This document shows positions 50,093-57,872 of a stretch of 64,000 bases of DNA, one piece after another. The stretch lies in the NCBI RefSeq assembly GCF_017168145.1, contig NZ_JADQTL010000009.1, forward strand, positions 558,001 through 622,000. The letters run 5' to 3'. The notes beneath the pieces were generated by a model, which saw only the letters and a program-made list of their open reading frames with translations, ran no database searches and was not told the origin of the DNA. The stretch is from Anaerovorax sp. IOR16 (GTDB lineage Bacteria; Bacillota; Clostridia; Peptostreptococcales; Anaerovoracaceae). A program made the translations under genes and the position numbers. Each line of letters begins with the position of its first letter. Position 1 is the stretch's first letter.

Positions 50093-50958
50093 TGGAAGGA
50101 ATTATCTTAAAGGGAATTGCTGGCTTCTATTATGTAAGCTGTGATGATAATTTGTATGAATGCAAAGCGCGTGGAATCTTTCGTAAAGATGGATTGATTC
50201 CACATGTAGGAGATTACGTACACATAGAGGTTTTAGAAGACGGCAAGGGAATTATTACTGAAATACATGAGCGTAAAAATGTATTCATTCGTCCGCCGAT
50301 TTCCAATGTAGACTGTTTTGTTGTGGTTTGTGCTGCAGCAAAGCCGAAACCGAACTTAACAATTATTGATCAGTTCTTGGTTATGGCTGAAGAAAATCAT
50401 ACTGAAGTGATATTATGCATCAATAAAGCCGATTTGGTTAAGGAAGAAGAGCTTCATTCCTTATATGAGATTTACTCAGCTATTTATCCGGTATGCTGTG
50501 TCAGCGGAAAGAGCGGAGTTGGTATATTGGATTTAAAAAGTAAAATGGAAGGGAAAACTTGTGCATTAGCAGGCCCTTCCGGAGTAGGAAAGTCTACTTT
50601 GTTAAATTGCCTACGAGAAGATTATGCCATGGAGACAGGCGAAATCAGTGAAAAAACCCAGCGTGGCAAACACACGACCCGTCATGCTGAGCTTTTTGAA
50701 ATGGAGTCCGGGGGCCGAGTTTTTGATACACCGGGTTTTACATCATTCGATGTTTTAGAGACCGACGAAGAGGAATTACCATTTTTATTTCCAGAAATGG
50801 TTCCCTATCAGGGGATGTGTCGATATGACAATTGCAGACATTTAAAGGAACCCAGCTGTGCGGTCACACAAGCGGTAAGTGAAGGAAAAATTAAAGAATC
50901 AAGATATCAATCGTATATGGCTATGATGAAGGCCATTCAAGAAAAAAGGAGATTTTAA
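50092..50958 (+). CDS. rsgA: Ribosome small-subunit-dependent GTPase RsgA
   Basis: 288 aa. OB-fold N terminus, circularly permuted G domain (NKADL then GPSGVGKSTLLNCL at about 161-174 and DTPGFTSFDV), and zinc knuckle with CRYDNCRHLKEPSC (about 243-256). It assists late 30S maturation. Translationally coupled with prkC. Confidence 0.96.
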   Translation: MEGIILKGIAGFYYVSCDDNLYECKARGIFRKDGLIPHVGDYVHIEVLEDGKGIITEIHERKNVFIRPPISNVDCFVVVCAAAKPKPNLTIIDQFLVMAEENHTEVILCINKADLVKEEELHSLYEIYSAIYPVCCVSGKSGVGILDLKSKMEGKTCALAGPSGVGKSTLLNCLREDYAMETGEISEKTQRGKHTTRHAELFEMESGGRVFDTPGFTSFDVLETDEEELPFLFPEMVPYQGMCRYDNCRHLKEPSCAVTQAVSEGKIKESRYQSYMAMMKAIQEKRRF

Positions 50959-51612
50959 ATGAATCGATTAGCACCATCCATTCTTTCAGCGGATTTTTCA
51001 AAATTAGGAGAACAAGTTGCACAGATTGAAAAAGCAGGAGCACAAGTAATTCATGTAGATGTTATGGACGGGCATTTTGTGCCTAACATTTCTTATGGTG
51101 CAGTTGTTATGAAGAGCTTACTTGGAAAAACAAAAATGCCGTTTGATGTACATTTGATGATAGAAAACCCTGAAAGGTATATTGAAGACTTTGTAACTGA
51201 TAATACAGAGATAATTACGGTACATGCAGAGGCATGTACACATTTGCACCGAACTGTTCAATTAATCCATTCTTTAGGCATCAAAGCAGGTGTTGCTTTA
51301 AATCCGGCAACGCCTTTAGCAGCATTGGATTATATTTTAGAAGACATTGATTTGGCATTGATTATGTCTGTCAATCCAGGATTCGGCGGACAAAAGTTTA
51401 TTCCTTCTGCTTTGCATAAAGCAGAAGAATTAAAGAAACAAAAAGAATTACGTAATCAAAATCTGATCATTGAAATTGATGGAGGCATAACATTGGATAA
51501 TGTGAAGACTGTATTGGATGCCGGTGTAGAATTAGTAGTAGCGGGGTCTTCTGTATTTGGAGCATCGGATATGGATGATCGCATTCATCAATTTTTAAAC
51601 TTGATGAAATAA
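50959..51612 (+). CDS. rpe: Ribulose-phosphate 3-epimerase
   Basis: 217 aa TIM barrel. Motifs LAPSILSADFSKLG (about 4-17), VIHVDVMDGHFVPNISYG (about 31-48), FDVHLMIENPERYIEDF, LIMSVNPGFGGQKF (about 133-146) and IEIDGGITLDN. Pentose phosphate pathway. Last gene of the long operon, followed by a terminator. Confidence 0.97.
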   Translation: MNRLAPSILSADFSKLGEQVAQIEKAGAQVIHVDVMDGHFVPNISYGAVVMKSLLGKTKMPFDVHLMIENPERYIEDFVTDNTEIITVHAEACTHLHRTVQLIHSLGIKAGVALNPATPLAALDYILEDIDLALIMSVNPGFGGQKFIPSALHKAEELKKQKELRNQNLIIEIDGGITLDNVKTVLDAGVELVVAGSSVFGASDMDDRIHQFLNLMK

Positions 51613-51627
51613 ATCAAAAATAAATAA

Positions 51628-51670
51628 AAAAGTGCGATAAACTATGAAAACTAGTATATCGCTTTTTTTT
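51628..51670 (+). terminator. Intrinsic terminator after rpe
   Basis: GCGATA (51634-51639) pairs with TATCGC (51657-51662) and is followed by nine T. Confidence 0.75.
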
Positions 51671-51692
51671 TATTCTAAATGTAAAAAAATGG

Positions 51693-51721
51693 TTGACAAG
51701 ATAAAAAAATACAGTCATAAT
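51693..51721 (+). promoter_or_regulatory. Promoter of the Tad-like locus
   Basis: TTGACA (51693-51698), 17-base spacer, CATAAT (51716-51721). This sits 62 bases before the cpaB-like start and separates the locus from rpe. Confidence 0.65.
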
Positions 51722-51782
51722 AAAATTGAAAAAAATGGTAATTATTCCAAAAGAAAGGTTGATTAAATTGAGAGGAATTCGA

Positions 51783-52415
51783 ATGTGGATTGGAATCATA
51801 CTTGTGGTAAGTTCAATTTGCGGATTGTTTTTCTGGGAGACCAAAGGAAGAGAGTGTTTTCTAATGGATCAGGTTTTCGTCGCAGCAGAACGCATACCAA
51901 TGGGAACAGAGGTAAATACCAATCAATTTAAACTAGTCTATGTTCTTCGAGAAAACAAAGTAGAGGAAGCATTTTCAAAAGAAGATAAAAGTCGACTGCA
52001 AGGAAAAGTAACGGCTCAAATCATTGAAAAAAATCAGCAGGTTACAGCGGATACTTTTTGTAAAAAACATGCATTAATTGAAGAAGGTAAATCTGTATTT
52101 TTAATAAAACCTGAATGGATTGACTCTAGAAGCAGTTCTTTGCGTCGGGGGGATTGGGTTGACTTTTATTTGGCAGAGAGTGGAACCTTTGTTGGTTACT
52201 ATCCCGTTGCTTTTGTAAAGGATGAAAAAGAAAGAGAAGTGAGAAATGAAGAAAGCATTATGCAGGATTATATTTTAGAACGAACGGATGCAACCGCTCA
52301 AATTAGTCACATAGAAATTATTGCTGCTCTTTCTGAGTATGAAGGGATTCGACATATGGCGGAAGAATCATCGGAAGGATTTTTACTTGTGCAGGCAAAA
52401 CGAAAGGAAGAATAA
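51783..52415 (+). CDS. cpaB: CpaB/SAF-domain pilus assembly protein (Tad locus)
   Basis: 210 aa from ATG 51783, which has AGAGGA 6 bases upstream; a longer frame starts only 5 bases after the promoter -10 and is unlikely. N-terminal membrane segment (about 1-20), then the SAF-like domain: VFVAAERIPMGTEVNTNQFKLVYV and LQGKVTAQIIEKNQQVTADTF. CpaB-family proteins are periplasmic/surface assembly factors of Tad pili. First gene of the apparent operon to 57444. Confidence 0.75.
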   Translation: MWIGIILVVSSICGLFFWETKGRECFLMDQVFVAAERIPMGTEVNTNQFKLVYVLRENKVEEAFSKEDKSRLQGKVTAQIIEKNQQVTADTFCKKHALIEEGKSVFLIKPEWIDSRSSSLRRGDWVDFYLAESGTFVGYYPVAFVKDEKEREVRNEESIMQDYILERTDATAQISHIEIIAALSEYEGIRHMAEESSEGFLLVQAKRKEE

Positions 52416-52416
52416 A

Positions 52417-53202
52417 GTGAAAAATTTAATTGCTTTCCATGGTTCAGATCATAAAGTCGGAACTACGATGATTTCTCAATCGGTTGCTGAACTGATTTCA
52501 AAAAATCGTAAGGATATTAAAATACTGTGGGTAGTATTTTCGACTGGTGATGGAAAGGATTATGCAAACTATGTTTCTCAATCCGTAGGAGGGTTTCGCC
52601 TACAGATTCATAGTCATATTTTAAATGATGTAGAAGTGATGCATGCGAGTAAGCAATCAGAAAATTTATACATGTTAGGTGGGATTAAAAATTATTTGGA
52701 AAAAAGAAATTATTTTCCGGAAATGACAAAATATTTTTTAGATTGTATCGAAGGTAAATTTGATTTGATTATTGCAGATTGCGGCAATGATTTGGACTGT
52801 GGATTGACGATGGGTGCTTTAGAAAGCTCTGAATTGACTTACTTAATTGTATCACAAAGAGAGTCCTCTTTACGGAAATATGAAATGAAATTGGATTTTT
52901 ACAAACGTTTAGATATCAATGATAAAGGTATTATCATCAATCATTTTCGAGAAGACGATCCGCTTACTTTAGATTATATTGGAAAAAGGTTTGCTCTTTC
53001 TTATGAATTGTTTTTTAGGGTACAAGATTCTAAATTTTCTAGGCAAGCAGAGACGGATAAGAAATCCTTACTTTCTTATGGTGACAATTCCTATAATAAT
53101 GATATTGCAAAGGTTGCTGCTTCTATTTTGAAGCAATGTGGATTAGGATGTTTGAAGAAAGACGAAGAAAAGAGGAAAAAGCGATGGATCAGTTTTATTT
53201 AG
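52417..53202 (+). CDS. TadZ/CpaE-like atypical MinD ATPase
   Basis: 261 aa from GTG 52417 (AAGGAAG upstream, directly after the cpaB-like stop). Overall MinD/ParA-like: DLIIADCGND (about 116-125), a LTYLIVSQRESSLRKYEMKL switch region, and INDKGIIINHFRED. The P-loop is degenerate (GSDHKVGTT where KGGVGKTT is expected), so ATP hydrolysis is doubtful. TadZ proteins localise Tad machinery at the pole. It overlaps the ATPase gene by 19 bases. Confidence 0.72.
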   Translation: MKNLIAFHGSDHKVGTTMISQSVAELISKNRKDIKILWVVFSTGDGKDYANYVSQSVGGFRLQIHSHILNDVEVMHASKQSENLYMLGGIKNYLEKRNYFPEMTKYFLDCIEGKFDLIIADCGNDLDCGLTMGALESSELTYLIVSQRESSLRKYEMKLDFYKRLDINDKGIIINHFREDDPLTLDYIGKRFALSYELFFRVQDSKFSRQAETDKKSLLSYGDNSYNNDIAKVAASILKQCGLGCLKKDEEKRKKRWISFI

Positions 53203-54554
53203 ATCAATATCTGGCAAAGGAAGAAAACGACATTCGAAGAAACGATCTAAATTTCTTTTCTCTATGTGAACGTGTAAAAGAAATATTTTTCTATGAATTG
53301 GAGAATCAAAATGATAACCTACATTCCTATATGGATATTCAGAAAAAAGCAATCATTGGATATAAGAATGAAGTGACTTATTTTAAAGAAAAAATCAGGT
53401 CGATTATCAAGGAGGAACATGCGGAAACAGTCGACTTCCCTAATTGGTATGAAAATCTCATTGATGGAGTTTATCATGAGAATTGGGGATTGGCCGGCAT
53501 TGCTCAGTGGTTTTCCAATCCATTTTATGAAAGTAGCTCTGCGAAGATTATAGGGGATCGAATTTATTTTTTAGAAGAAGGCCACATGGTAAAAAAACCA
53601 CAAACCATTAGCAAAAATCGTCGTGAACAAATGGTTCGAGCTTTTTTATTACTAACTCCGCATGAACGTATGGACAAGGAATATCATGAAGTTTATTTGC
53701 TTGATGGGACAAGAGTGACTATATTTGGAAAAAACATGACAAAAAGGGAACAAGATGTGATTATATTTCGACGTTATATCGTTCCACAATATCGATTTGA
53801 AGAGCAGGCAAAACGCGGTACCATTCCTTTTGACGCGATTCCATTGTTTCAAACCATGGTTCAATTAGGATACAATGTAGTGTTTACGGGGGCAGTTCGT
53901 ACTGCAAAAACTACCTTTCTATCAACCTGGCAGAGTTATGAAAATCCAACTTTAGAAGGTGTAATGGTAGAGACAGATCCTGAAATACCGCTACAACAAT
54001 TAATGCCGGATGCACCTATTGTTCAGTTGCTGGCAGATGAAAGCCGTTTATCCGGGATTACCAAAAACCTTTTACGAAGTGATGCTGATTATTTTATTTT
54101 TGCAGAAGCAAGAGATGGAAATGCTTTAGATACCGCTTTGCGAATTGCTGCAAAAGGAACAAAGAGAATGAAGCTCACTTTTCATACCAGAGATCCTCTA
54201 CAATTTTCAATGGATGTAGCTATCGAGATATTAAAGGAAAGAGGTGGGGAATTACATTCAACTATGATTAAAGTAGCGCAAAGTTTTGATTATATTTTTC
54301 ATTTTGTCCAGTTAAAAGATAAAAATCAAAAACGTTTAAAAAGTATTTATGAATTGAGTTTAGATGAAAAAAATCAAGAGATTAGAATGAAACCAATTTG
54401 TTTGTATGATTACCAGAAGGATGGATGGCGTTTTTTTTCTAATATTGCAAAGAAGATAGAAATTCACGGATTCGAAGAAAGCGAAGAACAATATTATCAA
54501 TTCAAAAAACAATTAGAATTCTTATCAAACCAGGAGGTGCATTGCAATGAATAA
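53184..54554 (+). CDS. TadA/CpaF-like secretion ATPase with altered P-loop
   Basis: 456 aa from ATG 53184, supported by AGAGGA 7 bases upstream. CpaF/TadA architecture: N-terminal helical domain, then TVQLGYNVVFTGAVRTAKTTFLSTW (Walker A region about 228-252), an Asp-box-like VMVETDPEIPLQQL, and Walker B FAEARDGNALDTALRIAAKG, then LTFHTRDP (His box). The P-loop reads GAVRTAKT: the Gly before the Lys is Ala. Such a substitution is unusual in this family. It would power assembly or export of the small pilin-like proteins encoded downstream. Confidence 0.78.
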   Translation: MDQFYLDQYLAKEENDIRRNDLNFFSLCERVKEIFFYELENQNDNLHSYMDIQKKAIIGYKNEVTYFKEKIRSIIKEEHAETVDFPNWYENLIDGVYHENWGLAGIAQWFSNPFYESSSAKIIGDRIYFLEEGHMVKKPQTISKNRREQMVRAFLLLTPHERMDKEYHEVYLLDGTRVTIFGKNMTKREQDVIIFRRYIVPQYRFEEQAKRGTIPFDAIPLFQTMVQLGYNVVFTGAVRTAKTTFLSTWQSYENPTLEGVMVETDPEIPLQQLMPDAPIVQLLADESRLSGITKNLLRSDADYFIFAEARDGNALDTALRIAAKGTKRMKLTFHTRDPLQFSMDVAIEILKERGGELHSTMIKVAQSFDYIFHFVQLKDKNQKRLKSIYELSLDEKNQEIRMKPICLYDYQKDGWRFFSNIAKKIEIHGFEESEEQYYQFKKQLEFLSNQEVHCNE

Positions 54555-55494
54555 AAGTATTTATGCTGCGACTCTTATGCTTACGATACTCTATGCTTCT
54601 TTATTAAGTGGATATTTTATATTATTGTATCCTAGCATTCGAAAATTACAGGAGAAACTAATCGTGCAAAAGCGACTTCACATGAAATATGAAAATCGAA
54701 GAGGATTTGCTATTTCTAATCATTTGGAGCAACTTCTTACTGCAACTGGATGCACCTTGTTTAATCGCCATATGTTTATCGGTTTCAGTTTATTGCTTTC
54801 TGTGGTTTTATTCTATCTTGGAATTCGGAGTTTTTCTGGGGTCACCGTCTTATTTCTAAGTATTTTTGGAGGCGGATTGCCATATGGACTATTAAGAATT
54901 CGATTGGAGAGCATTCGACATAGAGGCAGTTTTGAAGGAGAGAAGGTTATCTCAGAATTCTTACGGCAATATCGCATTCATAAATATAATCTTTATGAAA
55001 CATTAGAAGAAATGGTAGAGCATTTGGAGGATTTAAAGGTAAGTCGGAGATTATTTTTTCAGATTTTAATTCGATTACGAAATACAGGAAATCCAATTTT
55101 AATTCGAAATGCTTGTGATCTTTATTATTTCGGAATTCATACAAACTGGAGTCGGATGTTGGCCACGAATCTGCGTATGGCAGCAGAAAAGGGAGTTGAT
55201 ATTTCTTTGGCAGTTGAGGATATTTTAATTCAACTGCGAGATGCGAGAAGTGCTTCTGAAGAGCGTAAACGTATGAACAGTGAGGCAACTCGAATGACTG
55301 TTTTTATGATTCCATTGCTTTATTTGGCTACTATTTTTTTATCCTGCCGTTATATGGCTTTACCTTTTTCAAGCTTTTGTAAAAATCAATTCGGAACCTC
55401 GCAGGGGCTGTTGTTTTTCTTATTTATTTGGTTTTCATTTTTATTTAATTTACTTATTTTAGATTGTATCAATCATCGTAGATTTGATTGTTAA
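54547..55494 (+). CDS. TadB-like inner-membrane platform protein
   Basis: 315 aa with hydrophobic segments near residues 5-25, 75-110, 255-275 and 288-310 and a soluble helical domain in between, the topology of type II secretion F-like TadB. AGGAGGTG precedes the ATG. Sequence similarity is not diagnostic by eye; assignment is by topology and position after the ATPase. Followed by another membrane protein of the same kind. Confidence 0.6.
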   Translation: MNKSIYAATLMLTILYASLLSGYFILLYPSIRKLQEKLIVQKRLHMKYENRRGFAISNHLEQLLTATGCTLFNRHMFIGFSLLLSVVLFYLGIRSFSGVTVLFLSIFGGGLPYGLLRIRLESIRHRGSFEGEKVISEFLRQYRIHKYNLYETLEEMVEHLEDLKVSRRLFFQILIRLRNTGNPILIRNACDLYYFGIHTNWSRMLATNLRMAAEKGVDISLAVEDILIQLRDARSASEERKRMNSEATRMTVFMIPLLYLATIFLSCRYMALPFSSFCKNQFGTSQGLLFFLFIWFSFLFNLLILDCINHRRFDC

Positions 55495-55503
55495 GGAGGG
55501 CAA

Positions 55504-56187
55504 ATGTATCAAAGTATTTGGATTTCTATGATTTTTTTAAGTTTCTTTTATGTAGGCATTTTTATTCTTTGGACACCTAAGTTTAGAAGATTCCCTAAAA
55601 TTAAAAAAGCATCTGTGTTAAAAAATTTAGTTAAGAAAAAATATAGAATGATTTTGTGTAAAGGAGAAAAAAATATTTTTTTACATACTTTCGTAAGGCT
55701 TAGAAACGATATAAAAAAAGAAAAGTATGAAAGTGAAATTTATGAAGGGATCTCATACTTGCGTAACTTGATTGTCATTGAACGAGGAGCGAAAATGAGC
55801 ACACCATGGATTTTAGAGGAGCTGGCTGATTTAAAAGGAGTTATGCAGAAGCATTACCTTAAGTTGCTTCATTACGTACGCGTAAACCATAAGGAAGAGG
55901 GTCTGAGTGTTTTTGCAAAAAATATGGGGACAGCAATTGGAGCCGATTACGGCAGGCTTCTTTTACAGTGGGAGGAAATGGATCCGAACCATTGGTGGGA
56001 AACTCTAAGAACATATCAAACCAGTATTAAGGAAATGAAACGAACAAACCAAAGAAAAAAAGATGAAATTTTAAGCGATATTATATATTTACCTGTTGTT
56101 ATTAATGTCATGTTAGTATTGATTAATTTTATTTATGTAGCTTATTTTATTGAGCAGCAAAAAATTCTATTATGGGTGTTTCAATGA
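55504..56187 (+). CDS. TadC-like membrane platform protein
   Basis: 227 aa. Hydrophobic segments at about 5-24 and 198-222 flank a cytoplasmic helical domain (about 40-190). Short for TadC (usually about 280-300 aa), but its place directly after the TadB-like gene and its topology fit. Divergent; not proven. Ends 20 bases before the small pilin-like gene. Confidence 0.55.
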   Translation: MYQSIWISMIFLSFFYVGIFILWTPKFRRFPKIKKASVLKNLVKKKYRMILCKGEKNIFLHTFVRLRNDIKKEKYESEIYEGISYLRNLIVIERGAKMSTPWILEELADLKGVMQKHYLKLLHYVRVNHKEEGLSVFAKNMGTAIGADYGRLLLQWEEMDPNHWWETLRTYQTSIKEMKRTNQRKKDEILSDIIYLPVVINVMLVLINFIYVAYFIEQQKILLWVFQ

Positions 56188-56207
56188 AGAGAAAGGAAGG
56201 AAAGCAA

Positions 56208-56363
56208 ATGAAACAAGTAATTGTAATGGTAGCAATGATAGTATTAGGAATTGCATTGGCAATGATGGTTCTTAGTTTCAAACAACCTGCAAAAGCGATT
56301 ACCGATACTGCGAAAACGAGTATTACTAAAATACTTAATGAGGATGCTGTGAATGGAGATTAG
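56208..56363 (+). CDS. Small pilin-like peptide 1 (51 aa)
   Basis: ATG 56208 has AAGGAAGGAAAG upstream. MKQVIVMVAMIVLGIALAMM is a single N-terminal hydrophobic segment, then an amphipathic tail with KAITDTAKTSITKIL. Size, single membrane segment and place in a Tad-like locus suggest a Flp-like pilin or small assembly component, although no classical Gly cleavage before a Phe/Glu is visible. Starts almost identically to the next gene. Confidence 0.6.
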   Translation: MKQVIVMVAMIVLGIALAMMVLSFKQPAKAITDTAKTSITKILNEDAVNGD

Positions 56364-56366
56364 AAA

Positions 56367-56513
56367 ATGAAACAAATAATTGTTATGATGGCTACAATTT
56401 TACTAGGCGTATCCATTTTTCATATGATTATGGGAGCTCAAGATGACAGTATTTATTCTGTGGTACAAGATGTCTGGAAGCAGGAAATTGATATACGAAC
56501 GCAATCACCATGA
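56367..56513 (+). CDS. Small pilin-like peptide 2 (48 aa), paralogue of peptide 1
   Basis: ATG 56367 lies 3 bases after the stop of peptide 1, with GGAG upstream. It begins MKQIIVMMATILLGVSIFHM, closely matching the start of its neighbour, then has a short acidic tail (QDDSIYSVVQDVWKQE). The pair looks like a tandem duplication that diverged in the tail. Function inferred from the locus. Confidence 0.55.
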   Translation: MKQIIVMMATILLGVSIFHMIMGAQDDSIYSVVQDVWKQEIDIRTQSP

Positions 56514-56587
56514 GGAATGTTAAAGTTGAATGTTAAAAAGAAAGGGGTATTGATGTATTTAATGATAGATACATCCTACAAGGAGTT

Positions 56588-57031
56588 ATGAAGAATTTAA
56601 TTGTCCTTGCCGCAGTTCTTCCGTTTCTATTATTATTTATGATGCAATTTACACTAGATCAAAAAAATTCTGGTAATATCGGTCGTCTTCAAAGTTATGT
56701 TTATACAGCCAAGGAAGAAGCCAAGCAGAAAGGATGTTTTACGGATGAAATTGAAAATCGCATGCGTGAGAAAATTGCACGGGATTTTCAAATTAATCAG
56801 AATGAAATTCAAGTTGAGGTAACAAAAGAGGTGCAATACCGCGTCAACCAATTTGAAAATGAGGGTAAAAAAATACCAACAAGAGGTATGATCTATTATC
56901 GAGTAGCAGTACCGATTGAAAAGGTGATTGCAGGAAATCGTTTTTTTGGTATAAAGGATAAGGAAAATAAGGGGGAGTACATTATCGAAAGTTATACAGC
57001 AAGTGAAAGACTTCCCTTGGAGACGGAATAA
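56588..57031 (+). CDS. Pseudopilin-like protein of the Tad-like locus (147 aa)
   Basis: N-terminal hydrophobic segment (about 4-20) followed by a soluble domain with TAKEEAKQKGCFTDEIENRMREKI; TadE-like topology (short N-terminal segment then extracellular domain). GGAG precedes the ATG. The 75 bases upstream (56514-56587) contain no hairpin. Assignment is by topology and context. Confidence 0.5.
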   Translation: MKNLIVLAAVLPFLLLFMMQFTLDQKNSGNIGRLQSYVYTAKEEAKQKGCFTDEIENRMREKIARDFQINQNEIQVEVTKEVQYRVNQFENEGKKIPTRGMIYYRVAVPIEKVIAGNRFFGIKDKENKGEYIIESYTASERLPLETE

Positions 57032-57033
57032 TT

Positions 57034-57444
57034 ATGAAAGTATTTTTGGTTTTTATTGGGATACTATTCATTAACCTGAGTTTCCTTATATATAACGGAG
57101 ATATGGCACAGTATGAAAAAATACAGTTATTTTTAAAATCGACAGCAGAGGATTGTGCCGCAGGAGCTGCTCTTTATTATAATGAAGAAGAATACAGCAA
57201 AGGGGAATGGTGTATTGAAGAGAATGAAGCGAATAAATTTATATCTTCACAAGTAAGATTTGCAGAAGAATCATTAAAAAAAGTGTGTAAGGGAAGTCTG
57301 AAGTATGAAGTTATATATGACTCCGTTGAAGTAACAGTAAAATTATATTATGAAATGGAAAATGATTTATTTCGTCTTCCTTTTTTATCAATAAACAAAG
57401 TATCGCGAGTTGCAAAATATGAATGGAGAAACTGGGAAAAATAA
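57034..57444 (+). CDS. Pseudopilin-like protein of the Tad-like locus (136 aa)
   Basis: N-terminal hydrophobic segment (about 3-20), then a soluble domain with two cysteines (DCAAGAALYYNEEEY and GEWCIEENEANK) plus a third near VCKGS. TadF/TadE-like topology. Starts two bases after the previous gene's stop. Last gene of the apparent operon. Confidence 0.5.
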   Translation: MKVFLVFIGILFINLSFLIYNGDMAQYEKIQLFLKSTAEDCAAGAALYYNEEEYSKGEWCIEENEANKFISSQVRFAEESLKKVCKGSLKYEVIYDSVEVTVKLYYEMENDLFRLPFLSINKVSRVAKYEWRNWEK

Positions 57445-57499
57445 AATGGTTATCTTGACTGTAATTGAGAAACGATATATAATAAATAAGATATAATTG

Positions 57500-57746
57500 A
57501 ATACAAAAAATGCGAGGATAAGAAACATAATACAATGGCTCAAATGTTAGAGAATGGATGTCTCATCTTTTTATAAGAAGATATGGCTGTAAGCATCCAG
57601 ATTTGTGTGTATTTATGACCATCTTGGAGCAGCTCCTGATGAAGGATGCCGGCAGATTGTATTACTGTCGTTATAATAATGAAGAATAAACTTGGGTGGA
57701 ACCGCAGAATTGCCCCAGGTATTGCATTGCAATACCTGGTTTTTTT
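57500..57746 (+). promoter_or_regulatory. T-box riboswitch leader of thrS
   Basis: The T-box core TGGGTGGAACCGC (57693-57705) is the conserved antiterminator sequence, which would pair with the acceptor end of uncharged tRNA-Thr. It is followed by a terminator: CCAGGTATTG (57715-57724) pairs with its complement ending at 57739, then seven T. Upstream, GGATG (57556) and CATCC (57594) probably form the distal part of Stem I. A candidate Thr specifier ACC lies at 57618-57620, but I could not resolve the specifier loop. The leader induces thrS when threonyl-tRNA is scarce. Confidence 0.85.
57715..57746 (+). terminator. T-box terminator upstream of thrS
   Basis: Stem CCAGGTATTG paired with CAATACCTGG around a 5-base loop, then T-run 57740-57746. 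It is the alternative to the antiterminator that contains the T-box core. Confidence 0.85.
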
Positions 57747-57872
57747 ATATTATAGGAAAGATTGTTTTCTATTAGATTGATATATAAAAAAATGGGATGT
57801 AAAAAGTCTATCCCATATCTTAATTGTAACAATATTAGTTCATATCGATAAAAAACGTTAGGGAGGAAAAAA

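Noticed and set aside
57792-57816. Second hairpin ATGGGAT/ATCCCAT before thrS
   Set aside because: No T-run and no T-box relation; not a terminator, function unclear.
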